DNA from: Acidobacteriaceae bacterium
GTDB lineage: Bacteria; Acidobacteriota; Terriglobia; Terriglobales; Acidobacteriaceae
Assembly: GCA_030044455.1 (NCBI GenBank)
Contig: JASHVU010000797.1
Coordinates: forward strand, 1-7,310
DNA: 7,310 nt
Reading direction: 5' to 3'
Position 1 is the stretch's first letter. Every line of letters begins with the position of its first letter. The translations under genes and the position numbers were made by a program. The notes beneath the pieces are model-generated. The model searched no databases and was not told the DNA's origin. It worked only from the letters and a program-made list of their open reading frames with translations. Shown here in pieces: positions 1 to 6,252 of this stretch.

Positions 1-2
1 TC

Positions 3-941
3 AGAGAACTCGCCCAGCGCTGGAGCATCTTGGCAGCCGGCGCCTCAATGCTGTTTGTCTATTTCGCAGTCAATCTGCTGGTCTTTGGAACGGCGATGCC
101 GGTTTCAGGACAAGCGAAACAAATGCGCTTTCATCATCTTCCGGACGACGTGCTCGTTCGCTCCCTGTTCGGATCGCCGTCCATGGACATCATCAACCTC
201 ATATTCTTCGCTGAAATCGCGGTTATCGCAGTTGTTTTTTTCACGGAGCGGGAAAAGATCAGACTGTCGGCTCCGGTAAAGTCAGCATGTTTTGCCCTGA
301 TCTTGTTCCCAATCGTCCACTGGACGGTGCTTTCGGTCTTAAGCGACTGGGCGGTGTGGAATTGGTATCTCTATTCGGTAGTTCCCGCCACTCTGGCATG
401 CGGATTTGTGTTGGCCGGCAGCCGGCTGCGCCTCGACTCCATGGGGCACCTGCTAACCCTCACCTCGCTGTTTGTGGTGATGCTCTTCTTTGTCGGCGAC
501 GTCATTCGCTTCCGAAGGATGAGTACACCCGCCATCAGTCTCAAAATCGGACTTGACCTGAAGAAATTTGCCCAGACGCACCCGGGCGTATACGCGATGG
601 GAGACAAGGCCGGACTTCCCGGCTACCTGATTGGGCAACCGCTGATTCAGTTAGAGGGGCTGGTAATGGACAAGAATTATCTGAGCATGATCCGAAGGCA
701 GGCCCCATTACCCCGAATCTTCCAACGCTATGGAGTCAACTACTACGTCGGCATCAATCTCAAGAAGGAAGGGACATGTTACCTGGCCGTCGAGCCCAAG
801 CAGGGGGGCCCGGACTGTCCAAAATCGCGCGCAACGATTTGCGAGGAGCCGGTGGCGAGATTCATTTACTTCACAAATACAGTTCTGGTTTTCAAAGTTG
901 CTGATGCGCCAGCCGGGGCTCTTCGTCCCGTTCAGCCATAA
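3..941 (+). CDS. Polytopic membrane protein, GT-C glycosyltransferase-like, C-terminal part (5' end off window)
   Basis: The frame is open to the left edge, so the start lies outside the window; the TTG at 30 is just an internal leucine codon. About 312 residues are visible. Counting from the TTG, hydrophobic segments lie near residues 5-22, 53-72, 84-104, 112-130 and 138-158, followed by a soluble tail of about 145 residues. The tail has a stretch around residues 188-212 (GDKAGLPGYLIGQPLIQLEG) that resembles the C-terminal region of many bacterial dolichyl-phosphate-mannose-type (GT39/ArnT-like) transferases, where a 'D-x-G-x-x-G-Y' motif precedes a 'D-x-x-G-L' motif. In that superfamily the catalytic acidic residue lies in the first periplasmic loop, which is not in the window, so activity cannot be judged. 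The gene converges on dnaJ with 39 bases between the stop codons. Membrane location is clear; the glycosyltransferase call is inferred from layout and the tail. It could be an uncharacterised membrane protein of similar fold. Confidence 0.7.
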   Translation, partial: RELAQRWSILAAGASMLFVYFAVNLLVFGTAMPVSGQAKQMRFHHLPDDVLVRSLFGSPSMDIINLIFFAEIAVIAVVFFTEREKIRLSAPVKSACFALILFPIVHWTVLSVLSDWAVWNWYLYSVVPATLACGFVLAGSRLRLDSMGHLLTLTSLFVVMLFFVGDVIRFRRMSTPAISLKIGLDLKKFAQTHPGVYAMGDKAGLPGYLIGQPLIQLEGLVMDKNYLSMIRRQAPLPRIFQRYGVNYYVGINLKKEGTCYLAVEPKQGGPDCPKSRATICEEPVARFIYFTNTVLVFKVADAPAGALRPVQP

Positions 942-980
942 CCCATTCAAACGCCATATGCGCGAATGCGGCCGAGCAGG

Positions 981-2123
981 TTAATTGAACAAATCCTTCA
1001 CACGCTCCAGCAGGCTCGGCGCCGTCGGCTTATTGTCAACGATCATTGTCTCGCCTAGTTTCGCCATCAGCTCGCGTTGCGCCTTGGTCAGCTTGCGCGG
1101 CGTCTGCACTACAATCCTCACCACAAGGTCGCCTTGCCCGCGCTCGTTCAGGTGCGGAACGCCGCGACCCTTGATGCGCAATTCCTTGCCGCTCTGTGTC
1201 CCCTCGGGAATCTTTACCTCGACCGCGCCGTCCATGCCGGGAATTTCAAACTCCGCCCCAAGGGCTGCCTGCGGAAAGCTCACCGGTATCACGCAGTGCA
1301 GGTCGTAGCCCTGGCGCTCAAAAAACTCATGTTTCTTGACCGAAAGCACCACGTACAAGTCGCCCTTGGGACCGCCTGCGCGGCCAGCGTCGCCCTCGCC
1401 GCTGTACCGGATTTGCGTTCCCTCTTCAACGCCCTTCGGCACTTTCACGTGCATTTTCACTTCGGTGGCTGCGCGGCCTTCACCCCGGCAGGTTGTGCAC
1501 GGGTCGCTGATGACGTGCCCGGTACCGCCGCACACGTTGCAGGTGCGCGCCACCGAGAAGAATCCCTGCTGATAGCGAAACTGCCCGCGCCCCTGGCAGT
1601 GGCTGCACACGCTCGGACCGCGGCCCGAAGCGCTCCGGCTTCCCTTGCATGTGCCGCATATCTCCAGACGCCGGATCTTAATCTCTTTTTCGACACCGAA
1701 GATCGCGTCTTCAAACTCGATCGCCAAGTCAAAGCGCAGATCGTCGCCGCGCTGCTGGCGCGATTGCCGCCCACCGCCCTGGCCCGCGCCGCCCACTCCG
1801 AACATCTCACCGAACAGGTCGCCAAAAATGTCGCCGATATCCACGCCGCCGGCAAACGGGCTCGCACCAAATCCTCCTCCGCCCAGTCCCGCGTGTCCGT
1901 AACGGTCGTAGGCCGCGCGTTTGTCGGGGTCGCACAGCACCTGGTAAGCCTCGCTCGCCTGCTTGAACTTTTCTTCGGCCGCGTGATCCCCCGGATTCCG
2001 GTCAGGGTGATACTTTAGCGCCTGCTTTCGATAGGCGCTCTTCAACTCCTGATCGCTCGCGTCACGCGAGATGCCCAGGACCTCGTAAAAATCTGCTTTA
2101 CCCACTCTTGTATTAGAACTCAT
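981..2123 (-). CDS. dnaJ: Chaperone protein DnaJ (Hsp40), full length
   Basis: Cytosolic J-domain co-chaperone that delivers unfolded clients to DnaK and stimulates its ATPase. The 380 residues match the usual 370-385 for type I DnaJ. The J domain spans about 11-76 with the HPD motif at 39-41. A Gly/Phe-rich linker follows (about 80-125). The zinc-binding region has cysteine pairs at 156/159, 173/176, 195/198 and 209/212. The C-terminal substrate-binding domains run to the end. Repeats 2-4 are [16 protein letters not shown] and CTTCRGEG, all matching CxxCxGxG. Repeat 1 reads CGTCKGSR, so the last glycine is arginine. The ATG at 2123 is the first start after an in-frame stop. It adds about six residues relative to typical DnaJ starts, and no good Shine-Dalgarno sits at normal spacing. 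A GTG at residue 7 is an alternative. It lies downstream of grpE on the same strand, as the likely last gene of the heat-shock block; dnaK is not adjacent. Confidence 0.97.
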   Translation of the reverse strand: MSSNTRVGKADFYEVLGISRDASDQELKSAYRKQALKYHPDRNPGDHAAEEKFKQASEAYQVLCDPDKRAAYDRYGHAGLGGGGFGASPFAGGVDIGDIFGDLFGEMFGVGGAGQGGGRQSRQQRGDDLRFDLAIEFEDAIFGVEKEIKIRRLEICGTCKGSRSASGRGPSVCSHCQGRGQFRYQQGFFSVARTCNVCGGTGHVISDPCTTCRGEGRAATEVKMHVKVPKGVEEGTQIRYSGEGDAGRAGGPKGDLYVVLSVKKHEFFERQGYDLHCVIPVSFPQAALGAEFEIPGMDGAVEVKIPEGTQSGKELRIKGRGVPHLNERGQGDLVVRIVVQTPRKLTKAQRELMAKLGETMIVDNKPTAPSLLERVKDLFN

Positions 2124-2135
2124 TTCGTCTAAACC

Positions 2136-2271
2136 AGCTTTCAGCTCTTAGCTTTCAGCCTCTCCTTCTTCCAGCACGCGCTCTTTCACTCGCTGTAAAA
2201 TCCAGGAGCCTGATTTTCGATTCCGTCGTCTGTTCCATCGCGATATCGCTGATAGCTGAATGCTGACAGCT
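2136..2271. repeat. Imperfect inverted repeat filling the grpE-dnaJ gap
   Basis: Two 24-base arms at 2136-2159 and 2248-2271 are inverted copies that match at 19 of 24 positions. They enclose an 88-base core. Each arm is built from short AGCT-TCAGC-type units, so there is also internal repetition. The element occupies most of the 158 bases between grpE and dnaJ. I see no ORF, no clear promoter and no T-run terminator in it. Acidobacterial genomes are known to carry palindromic intergenic repeats of this general kind, but membership of a named family is inference. Confidence 0.6.
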
Positions 2272-2281
2272 ACTAGCCGCT

Positions 2282-2896
2282 TCATTCATTTACCTGTTTC
2301 GCATTGTGCGCGATGCGCACCAGCGCCGGCCTCAACAGCCGGTCGCGCATCTTGTAGCCTCTGCGTACTTCTTCGGCCACATGCTGATCGGGAATGTCGT
2401 CGCGCTCCACGGCTCCCAGCGCCTCATGCAAGCGAGGATCGAACGCCTCGCCTACCGCTGGCACCGGCACAACCTGCATCTGACGCAGGATCTCCTCCAT
2501 CTGCTTCACAATCAGTTCCACGCCCGAACGCAATTGATCCGCTGAACCGCCCGCCTTCAGCGCTAATTGGAAATTGTCCAGCACCGGCAAAAACTGTTCC
2601 ACCACACCCGCCGCCGCAAATTCGCGAAACTCATTGCGCTCCCGCTCGCCGCGTTTGCGCGCATTCTCAAACTCCGCCTGCATTCGGGCCACGCGATCCA
2701 GCAACTGGTCGCGCTCGGCTTTCAACTTTTCCAGCTCCGATGGGCCAGCCTGCTCAGGCTCCGCCGCCGCGCCTTCTTCCTTGCTCGCAGTCTCCACTGC
2801 TTCAGCCGGCTTCTCTTCCGCCGCGGCGTCGTCTTGCTCGCCCGGTTCAATCTCCAGGGGCTCCAATACGTTCAACTCTCTCTCCTGTTCGGGCAT
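2282..2896 (-). CDS. grpE: Nucleotide exchange factor GrpE
   Basis: GrpE releases ADP from DnaK and so resets the chaperone cycle in the cytosol. From the ATG at 2896 the protein has 204 residues, near the usual size (about 197 in E. coli). Residues 1-55 are acidic and low in complexity (Glu/Ala/Pro). A long helical, coiled-coil-like segment spans about 55-95 (SELEKLKAERDQLLDRVARM). The C-terminal beta domain carries the family signature around 152-199, including FDPRLHEAL and GYKMRDRLLRPALV. An ATG 15 codons upstream, at 2941, is in frame but has no ribosome site. The chosen ATG has GGGAGGAG about 13-15 bases upstream, a little far but much better. It lies between hrcA and dnaJ on the same strand and is probably cotranscribed with hrcA. 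The function is secure; the exact start is not. Confidence 0.95.
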   Translation of the reverse strand: MPEQERELNVLEPLEIEPGEQDDAAAEEKPAEAVETASKEEGAAAEPEQAGPSELEKLKAERDQLLDRVARMQAEFENARKRGERERNEFREFAAAGVVEQFLPVLDNFQLALKAGGSADQLRSGVELIVKQMEEILRQMQVVPVPAVGEAFDPRLHEALGAVERDDIPDQHVAEEVRRGYKMRDRLLRPALVRIAHNAKQVNE

Positions 2897-3002
2897 ACTT
2901 CCGGGGTTTCTCCTCCCTTTCAAACCTGCCTCATTTCTCATAACCGGCGGTGTCGTCTCGCGCCTTTAATCTTCTACCGCCTCATCTGTTCGATTCACGC
3001 CG

Positions 3003-3025
3003 CAGGCCCTTGGGCTCAGGCCCTT
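3003..3025. repeat. Short direct repeat in the hrcA-grpE spacer
   Basis: The 9-base word CAGGCCCTT occurs at 3003-3011 and 3017-3025, separated by GGGCT. The spacer bases plus the second copy can also form a small GGGC-TCAG-GCCC stem. It sits in a GC-rich gap of about 190 bases between the hrcA stop and the chosen grpE start, which otherwise contains no gene, promoter or clear terminator that I can see. It may be part of a degraded intergenic repeat or chance in GC-rich DNA. Confidence 0.3.
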
Positions 3026-3087
3026 CGTCGTTGCGCCATAGGGACGCGCCCGTCCGGCTCGCTTTTCAAGCGCGCTGAATGCCCGGC

Positions 3088-4194
3088 CTAATCGTCACGA
3101 GATTCAAGAATCCGCTCAGAGAGCCGGGCAATATAACTCACCGCCTGAATCATCTCCTGATATTGGATGCGAGTGGGCGCAATCAACGCTACCGTTCCCA
3201 GGCTGGTGCCGCCCAACCGTGCCGGCGCGCCAATCAGCACCAGGTCCTGCATGGTCGGCGAGGCCTTGTCCAGCCCCACTACCACCCGCACTTCCTGCTG
3301 CCGCCCGTCCACGTAAGCATTCAGCAGCTCAATCAGCCGCTCTTTGGCCTCAAGCGCCGCCAGCATCTGGCGCAGTCGCTCGCGGTCCCTCTCCACCGTA
3401 ATCAGATTCGCGATTCCGTCAACGAAAATGGCTTGCGCCGTATCCTCCACGGTCAATGCGCCCTTACGGCACAACTCCTCAACCGCTGTCAGCAGCTGCC
3501 GGTAGACCTCGCGCTCTACATCCACACGGCGTGAAACCTCAGCGCGGATCCGCTCGATCGGCCAGCCGCGGAAGTTCTCGTTCAGGTACCTCGCCGCCGA
3601 CTCCAGCTCCACGTGCGCCAATTCGCGGTCAAGCGCCAGCACGCGATCCTGCACCGCGCCGGTCTGCGTTACCAGCACCGCCAACACGCGCCCGGTTGCA
3701 AGGCGTGAAAAATGAATATGCTCCAGCACCTGCCCCGCGGTCGAGCCGGCCAGCGCCACGCCCAGCCCGCTCGAGAGTAACGCCAAAACATGCGAGGTCC
3801 GTTCCAGGTACTCATGCGAACTCGCAACGCCTGAAAAGCTCTCTTCGATCTGTCCGCGCGTCAATTCACTCATCGTTCCAGTCTCGCCGCCCGCCCCGCT
3901 CATGCTCCCGCGTGTCAGCACCGTCAGACGGCCGGACTGTGTAAGCTGCTCCACATAGAATCTGAATCCAGCTGCCGTTGGGACGCGCCCCGATGAGGTA
4001 TGCGGCTGTTCCAGCAACCCCAACTCGCCCAGGGTAGACATCACGTTGCGCAGCGTCGCCGAGCTCAGACCGTCGCGATCGGCAAACACCCGGGCGAGCG
4101 CCTGAGACGCGACCGGCTCCCCGGTGGTGATGTACGCGTCGATAATGGCGGTCAGAACCAGCCGCTCCCGCGGGCTCAGCCTTACCTCAGGCAT
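3088..4194 (-). CDS. hrcA: Heat-inducible transcription repressor HrcA
   Basis: HrcA represses class I heat-shock operons by binding the CIRCE operator, and its activity is tied to GroEL availability. The 368 residues are within the family range (about 340-370). Residues 1-80 form the winged-helix DNA-binding domain, with the family-typical SSATLRNVMSTLGELGLLEQ and HTSSGRVPTAAGFRFYV region at about 44-81. A GAF-like middle domain follows, containing the inserted dimerising segment (FVDGIANLI at 257-265). The C-terminal signature includes GTVALIAPTRIQYQEMIQAV at about 333-352. The ATG at 4194 gives the usual MPEVRLSPRERLVL-type N-terminus; only a weak purine stretch (AGAAAAG) precedes it. It is the first gene of the hrcA-grpE-dnaJ block, served by a promoter about 120 bases upstream. 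No CIRCE palindrome is present in that leader. Confidence 0.97.
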   Translation of the reverse strand: MPEVRLSPRERLVLTAIIDAYITTGEPVASQALARVFADRDGLSSATLRNVMSTLGELGLLEQPHTSSGRVPTAAGFRFYVEQLTQSGRLTVLTRGSMSGAGGETGTMSELTRGQIEESFSGVASSHEYLERTSHVLALLSSGLGVALAGSTAGQVLEHIHFSRLATGRVLAVLVTQTGAVQDRVLALDRELAHVELESAARYLNENFRGWPIERIRAEVSRRVDVEREVYRQLLTAVEELCRKGALTVEDTAQAIFVDGIANLITVERDRERLRQMLAALEAKERLIELLNAYVDGRQQEVRVVVGLDKASPTMQDLVLIGAPARLGGTSLGTVALIAPTRIQYQEMIQAVSYIARLSERILESRDD

Positions 4195-4273
4195 CTTTTC
4201 TGTCCCATCGCGTTCCGCTTGGGGCCCCTTGGCTTCCGCCCCCTTCGTTCACCGATCGTCCGTACCTCTTAAA

Positions 4274-4297
4274 CCTTTTAAATCAACATCTTAAAGG
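4274..4297. promoter_or_regulatory. AT-rich imperfect palindrome in the hrcA leader, possible operator
   Basis: A 24-base AT-rich stretch begins CCTTT and ends AAAGG, with partial dyad symmetry inside (8 of 12 pairs). It lies about 20-45 bases downstream of the predicted start of transcription, a position where a repressor could act. It does not match CIRCE (TTAGCACTC-N9-GAGTGCTAA). With several mismatches it may be coincidence in a locally AT-rich leader. Confidence 0.2.
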
Positions 4298-4324
4298 CAG
4301 AAAAGGGCAGTGATCTCCTGTTTA

Positions 4325-4354
4325 ATTCTAGAAATGCACGATTGCCAATGTCAA
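4325..4354 (-). promoter_or_regulatory. Sigma70-type promoter for hrcA-grpE-dnaJ
   Basis: On the minus strand, a perfect -35 box TTGACA (4354-4349) is followed after 18 bases by TAGAAT (4330-4325), a 5 of 6 match to the -10 consensus. This predicts transcription starting near 4318 and a leader of about 120 bases before hrcA. The first bases of the leader are AT-rich. The TGA inside the -35 box is the stop codon of the upstream VWFA-related gene, so promoter and coding end overlap. It does not resemble a sigma32 promoter. Its quality is high for a visual match, but activity is untested. Confidence 0.65.
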
Positions 4355-5460
4355 GGGCCGGCAACCTGCTGCGGCTGGCCGTAATACCCCGCGTTCGTAT
4401 GCGCCGTCAGCCCCGCCTGATTCAACTTCAACTTCAGCTCGTGGTACTCGTTGGGACCATCCGGCTTGGGCGGCTCAAATGTGATTTCGTAGTAGGTCCC
4501 AGCGTCCTGCACAACAGAGGCAATGGATGAAGCCACATCGTTGCTGGGGGGAACCACCCGACCCCCGCTCTGCATTGCGACCACCTTCAATGCCAGGTTC
4601 GGTGGCATTGCCTGAGTTGGCTTCTTTACTCCCTTCAGATACGACTCATACAAATAGGTGCCCTGGCCCGGCATACCCTGGGCCACGCTCGAAAGCTCGA
4701 TTTGCCCCTCGCGCAGCAGCGTGTTCAACGCCACAACGCTGTCGAAAAACGCCTTCTGCCCCTTGACTGAGAAATTGATGTTCGGGTCGCTCAGCATCGG
4801 CCATCCCGGACCGGCCCAGATCACCAGCTTCCGCCCCGGCTTATCTTTGATGTTCTCCACCAGCGTATCCAGCATCTTTACGCAGAATTCGAACCGTTCT
4901 ATGTCTCCCCAGGACCCGGCCGCATTGCCGATGGTGCGCAGACTGCTCGTCGTCTCATCAAGATGTTTGGCCAGCTCATTGCCGTCAGTTGCCCCGCCGC
5001 TCTGCATCTGCATGCCGTTGTTGGTCAAGAAAGCCAGCGAGACCGGGAATGCCAGGTGCCCCCCGTTCTGCCGCAAAAATGCGCCGACCTGCTCGCGCGT
5101 GTATGACACGCTCTCAAACGGCATATTCACCGTGTCAAAGACGATGATTACTGACGCTGGAACCTCGGCAGGCGCCGCACTCCCGCCAAACGCCTTGAAC
5201 GACACAATCTGCATCGGCCGGTTGTTGTCGAGCAACTGAAAATCGCCCACCCCAAGGCCGGGAACATTCCTGCCGCCCTTGTCTGTCACCACCACATTCA
5301 GCCGCATGCTCCCTTCAGCCGCCGGTGTGCTCGATTCATTTGCCGGGCGCGGCGCCAGCGAAGGACTGCTCTGGGCCGCCGCCGGAACCGGAGCCTGCGC
5401 CGGAGCCAGCGTGGCCAGACCGGATAAAAGACCCATAAGTAAGAGTGATGACAGCCGCAT
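4351..5460 (-). CDS. Secreted VWFA-related domain protein of the acidobacterial family
   Basis: From the ATG at 5460 the protein has 369 residues. It begins with a clear signal peptide (MRLSSLLLMGLLSGLATLAP, cleavage likely after AQA at 23) and an Ala/Pro/Ser-rich linker (24-50). A region at about 52-90 has the family-typical pattern 'VVVTDKGGRNVPGLGVGDFQ'. The von Willebrand factor A-like fold follows from about 103. Where classic VWA domains have DxSxS for metal binding, this one reads DTVNM at 109-113, so both serines are missing. The C-terminus (YYEITFEP to HTNAGYYGQP) is also typical of the family. This matches TIGR03436, a domain family expanded in Acidobacteria whose role is unknown; adhesion or protein-protein contacts outside the cytoplasm are plausible only. 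The start is set by GGAGGGG six bases from the ATG and by the signal peptide. The longer frame back to 5610 lacks such support. It is followed directly by the hrcA promoter. Confidence 0.85.
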   Translation of the reverse strand: MRLSSLLLMGLLSGLATLAPAQAPVPAAAQSSPSLAPRPANESSTPAAEGSMRLNVVVTDKGGRNVPGLGVGDFQLLDNNRPMQIVSFKAFGGSAAPAEVPASVIIVFDTVNMPFESVSYTREQVGAFLRQNGGHLAFPVSLAFLTNNGMQMQSGGATDGNELAKHLDETTSSLRTIGNAAGSWGDIERFEFCVKMLDTLVENIKDKPGRKLVIWAGPGWPMLSDPNINFSVKGQKAFFDSVVALNTLLREGQIELSSVAQGMPGQGTYLYESYLKGVKKPTQAMPPNLALKVVAMQSGGRVVPPSNDVASSIASVVQDAGTYYEITFEPPKPDGPNEYHELKLKLNQAGLTAHTNAGYYGQPQQVAGP

Positions 5461-5502
5461 CGTTCCCCTCCGTGGAATGATCACTATCAGGTTTGGAAAA
5501 CC

Positions 5503-5531
5503 ATCATACTCCGCTCTGATGAACCTGGCAC
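5503..5531 (-). promoter_or_regulatory. Candidate promoter for the VWFA-related gene
   Basis: On the minus strand GTGCCA (5531-5526, 4 of 6 to the -35 consensus) is followed after 17 bases by TATGAT (5508-5503, 5 of 6 to the -10). The predicted start near 5496 would leave a leader of about 36 bases ending in a strong ribosome site. It supports the ATG at 5460 over the longer frame, because the longer frame would begin upstream of this promoter. Confidence 0.4.
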
Positions 5532-5618
5532 CGAAACAAAGAGATCCCCCGTTCGTGGCATTCCCTACCACCTGCGTACCGTTACCAAAAGAAGGCTTGT
5601 GATCCATCACACTGCGGA

Positions 5619-5646
5619 TTGCCAGGCATTCTGATGCTATTGTTAT
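5619..5646 (+). promoter_or_regulatory. Candidate promoter for the small secreted protein
   Basis: TTGCCA (5619-5624, 5 of 6) and TGTTAT (5641-5646, 4 of 6) are spaced by 16 bases. Transcription would start near 5653, giving a leader of about 115 bases with the small hairpin at 5657-5671 at its 5' end. This is a weak visual match. Confidence 0.25.
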
Positions 5647-5767
5647 CGCTACTGCTCGTCCAGAGAGGACGCGGGAAAAACATAAAAGGGCAAGCCAGGC
5701 AGCTTTCCTGTGGGTCGATTCACTCTAACCAGATATTGCGCTCTGTTTGAATTCTATGGAGGGCCCC

Positions 5768-6232
5768 ATGATTGCTTTTTACGGAGGCAAGTCTTTTCGT
5801 CGTGCAGTAAATACCCTCACGCTGATCCCGGCCTTGGTCCTGTCCTCGGCCTTGGTACTGATCGCGAGCGCACCTGTCTGCCGGGCGGAATCCGGCGGCT
5901 CGAACTCAGGCGCCAATCTTGGCAAGCATGCTCGCAAAATCCACCGCGAGATTGAGCATTTCCGCACCGGCAGCTACATCCATCTGACGCTCGCTGACGG
6001 CTCAGAACGGACGGTTGCGCTGGTTTCGTACGATGATTCTGCCTTTACGGGCACCAACGCGGAAAGCAACAACCGCGAGACCCACGCCTACGATGAAATT
6101 GCACGCGTGAGCCGCGAAAAGGACTACATCGGCGAAGGTTCTGAAAGCCACGTGCGCCATATCCGGCTGTGGGTGCCCATCACCGCGGCCCTGATAGCCG
6201 GCGGCGCCGTCGCCGCCTTTGAAGTGCGGTAA
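5768..6232 (+). CDS. Small secreted or membrane-anchored protein with a possible Sm-like domain, function unknown
   Basis: From the ATG at 5768 the protein has 154 residues. That start has GGAGG five bases upstream; in-frame TTG (5747) and ATG (5756) codons further up have no such site. Residues 8-40 form a signal peptide or N-terminal anchor (basic RR, a long hydrophobic run, then CRA as a probable cleavage site). Residues 68-118 follow the pattern 'hxLxLxDGSxxxhxhxxhxxxxFxGxN...YDEIxxV', which resembles Sm-like beta-barrel segments in small acidobacterial proteins ('V.LKDG..L.G.I......F.......I.YD.V..V'). Residues 134-151 (LWVPITAALIAGGAVAAF) are a second hydrophobic segment close to the end. 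If the signal peptide is cleaved, the mature protein would be a small domain anchored by its C-terminus. The Sm-like assignment is a pattern-based inference, and I do not know the function. A palindromic element follows the stop. Confidence 0.75.
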   Translation: MIAFYGGKSFRRAVNTLTLIPALVLSSALVLIASAPVCRAESGGSNSGANLGKHARKIHREIEHFRTGSYIHLTLADGSERTVALVSYDDSAFTGTNAESNNRETHAYDEIARVSREKDYIGEGSESHVRHIRLWVPITAALIAGGAVAAFEVR

Positions 6233-6252
6233 TTCAGCCAATGGTCACGAGC

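Larger units (their letters stand above)
5461..5767. other. Divergent intergenic region (307 bases) with promoters for both flanking genes
   Basis: This stretch separates the minus-strand VWFA-related gene from the plus-strand small secreted protein. It holds ribosome sites for both (GGAGGGG on the minus strand beside 5460; GGAGG at the plus-strand end), a candidate promoter in each direction, and a small perfect 5-bp hairpin at 5657-5671 (CGTCC-AGAGA-GGACG). A minus-strand frame extends through the left part to 5610, but I do not regard it as translated. No RNA gene or repeat is evident. Confidence 0.6.

Noticed and set aside
942..980. Bidirectional terminator between the convergent membrane-protein gene and dnaJ
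   Set aside because: I see no clear stem with a T-run in these 39 bases.
1077..2018. Plus-strand open frame of 313 codons opposite dnaJ
   Set aside because: It lies wholly antisense to a clear full-length dnaJ; such long frames are common opposite GC-rich genes. Its product shows no recognisable domain.
2260..3091. Plus-strand open frames opposite grpE (227 and 174 codons)
   Set aside because: They are antisense to a convincing grpE; the products are low-complexity Pro/Arg/Ala-rich and look like reverse readings of the Glu/Ala-rich GrpE N-terminus.
4221..4228. GGGGCCCC palindrome in the hrcA leader as an operator or hairpin
   Set aside because: Eight-base GC palindromes occur by chance in GC-rich DNA, there is no loop for a hairpin, and the flanks are not symmetric.
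4265..4310. Short leader peptide in the hrcA 5' region after AGGAG
   Set aside because: Only a CTG start or a three-codon ATG frame is available; there is no codon pattern suggesting attenuation.
5461..5610. N-terminal extension of the VWFA-related protein to 5610
   Set aside because: The signal peptide and strong ribosome site both place the start at 5460, and a plausible promoter lies within the would-be extension.
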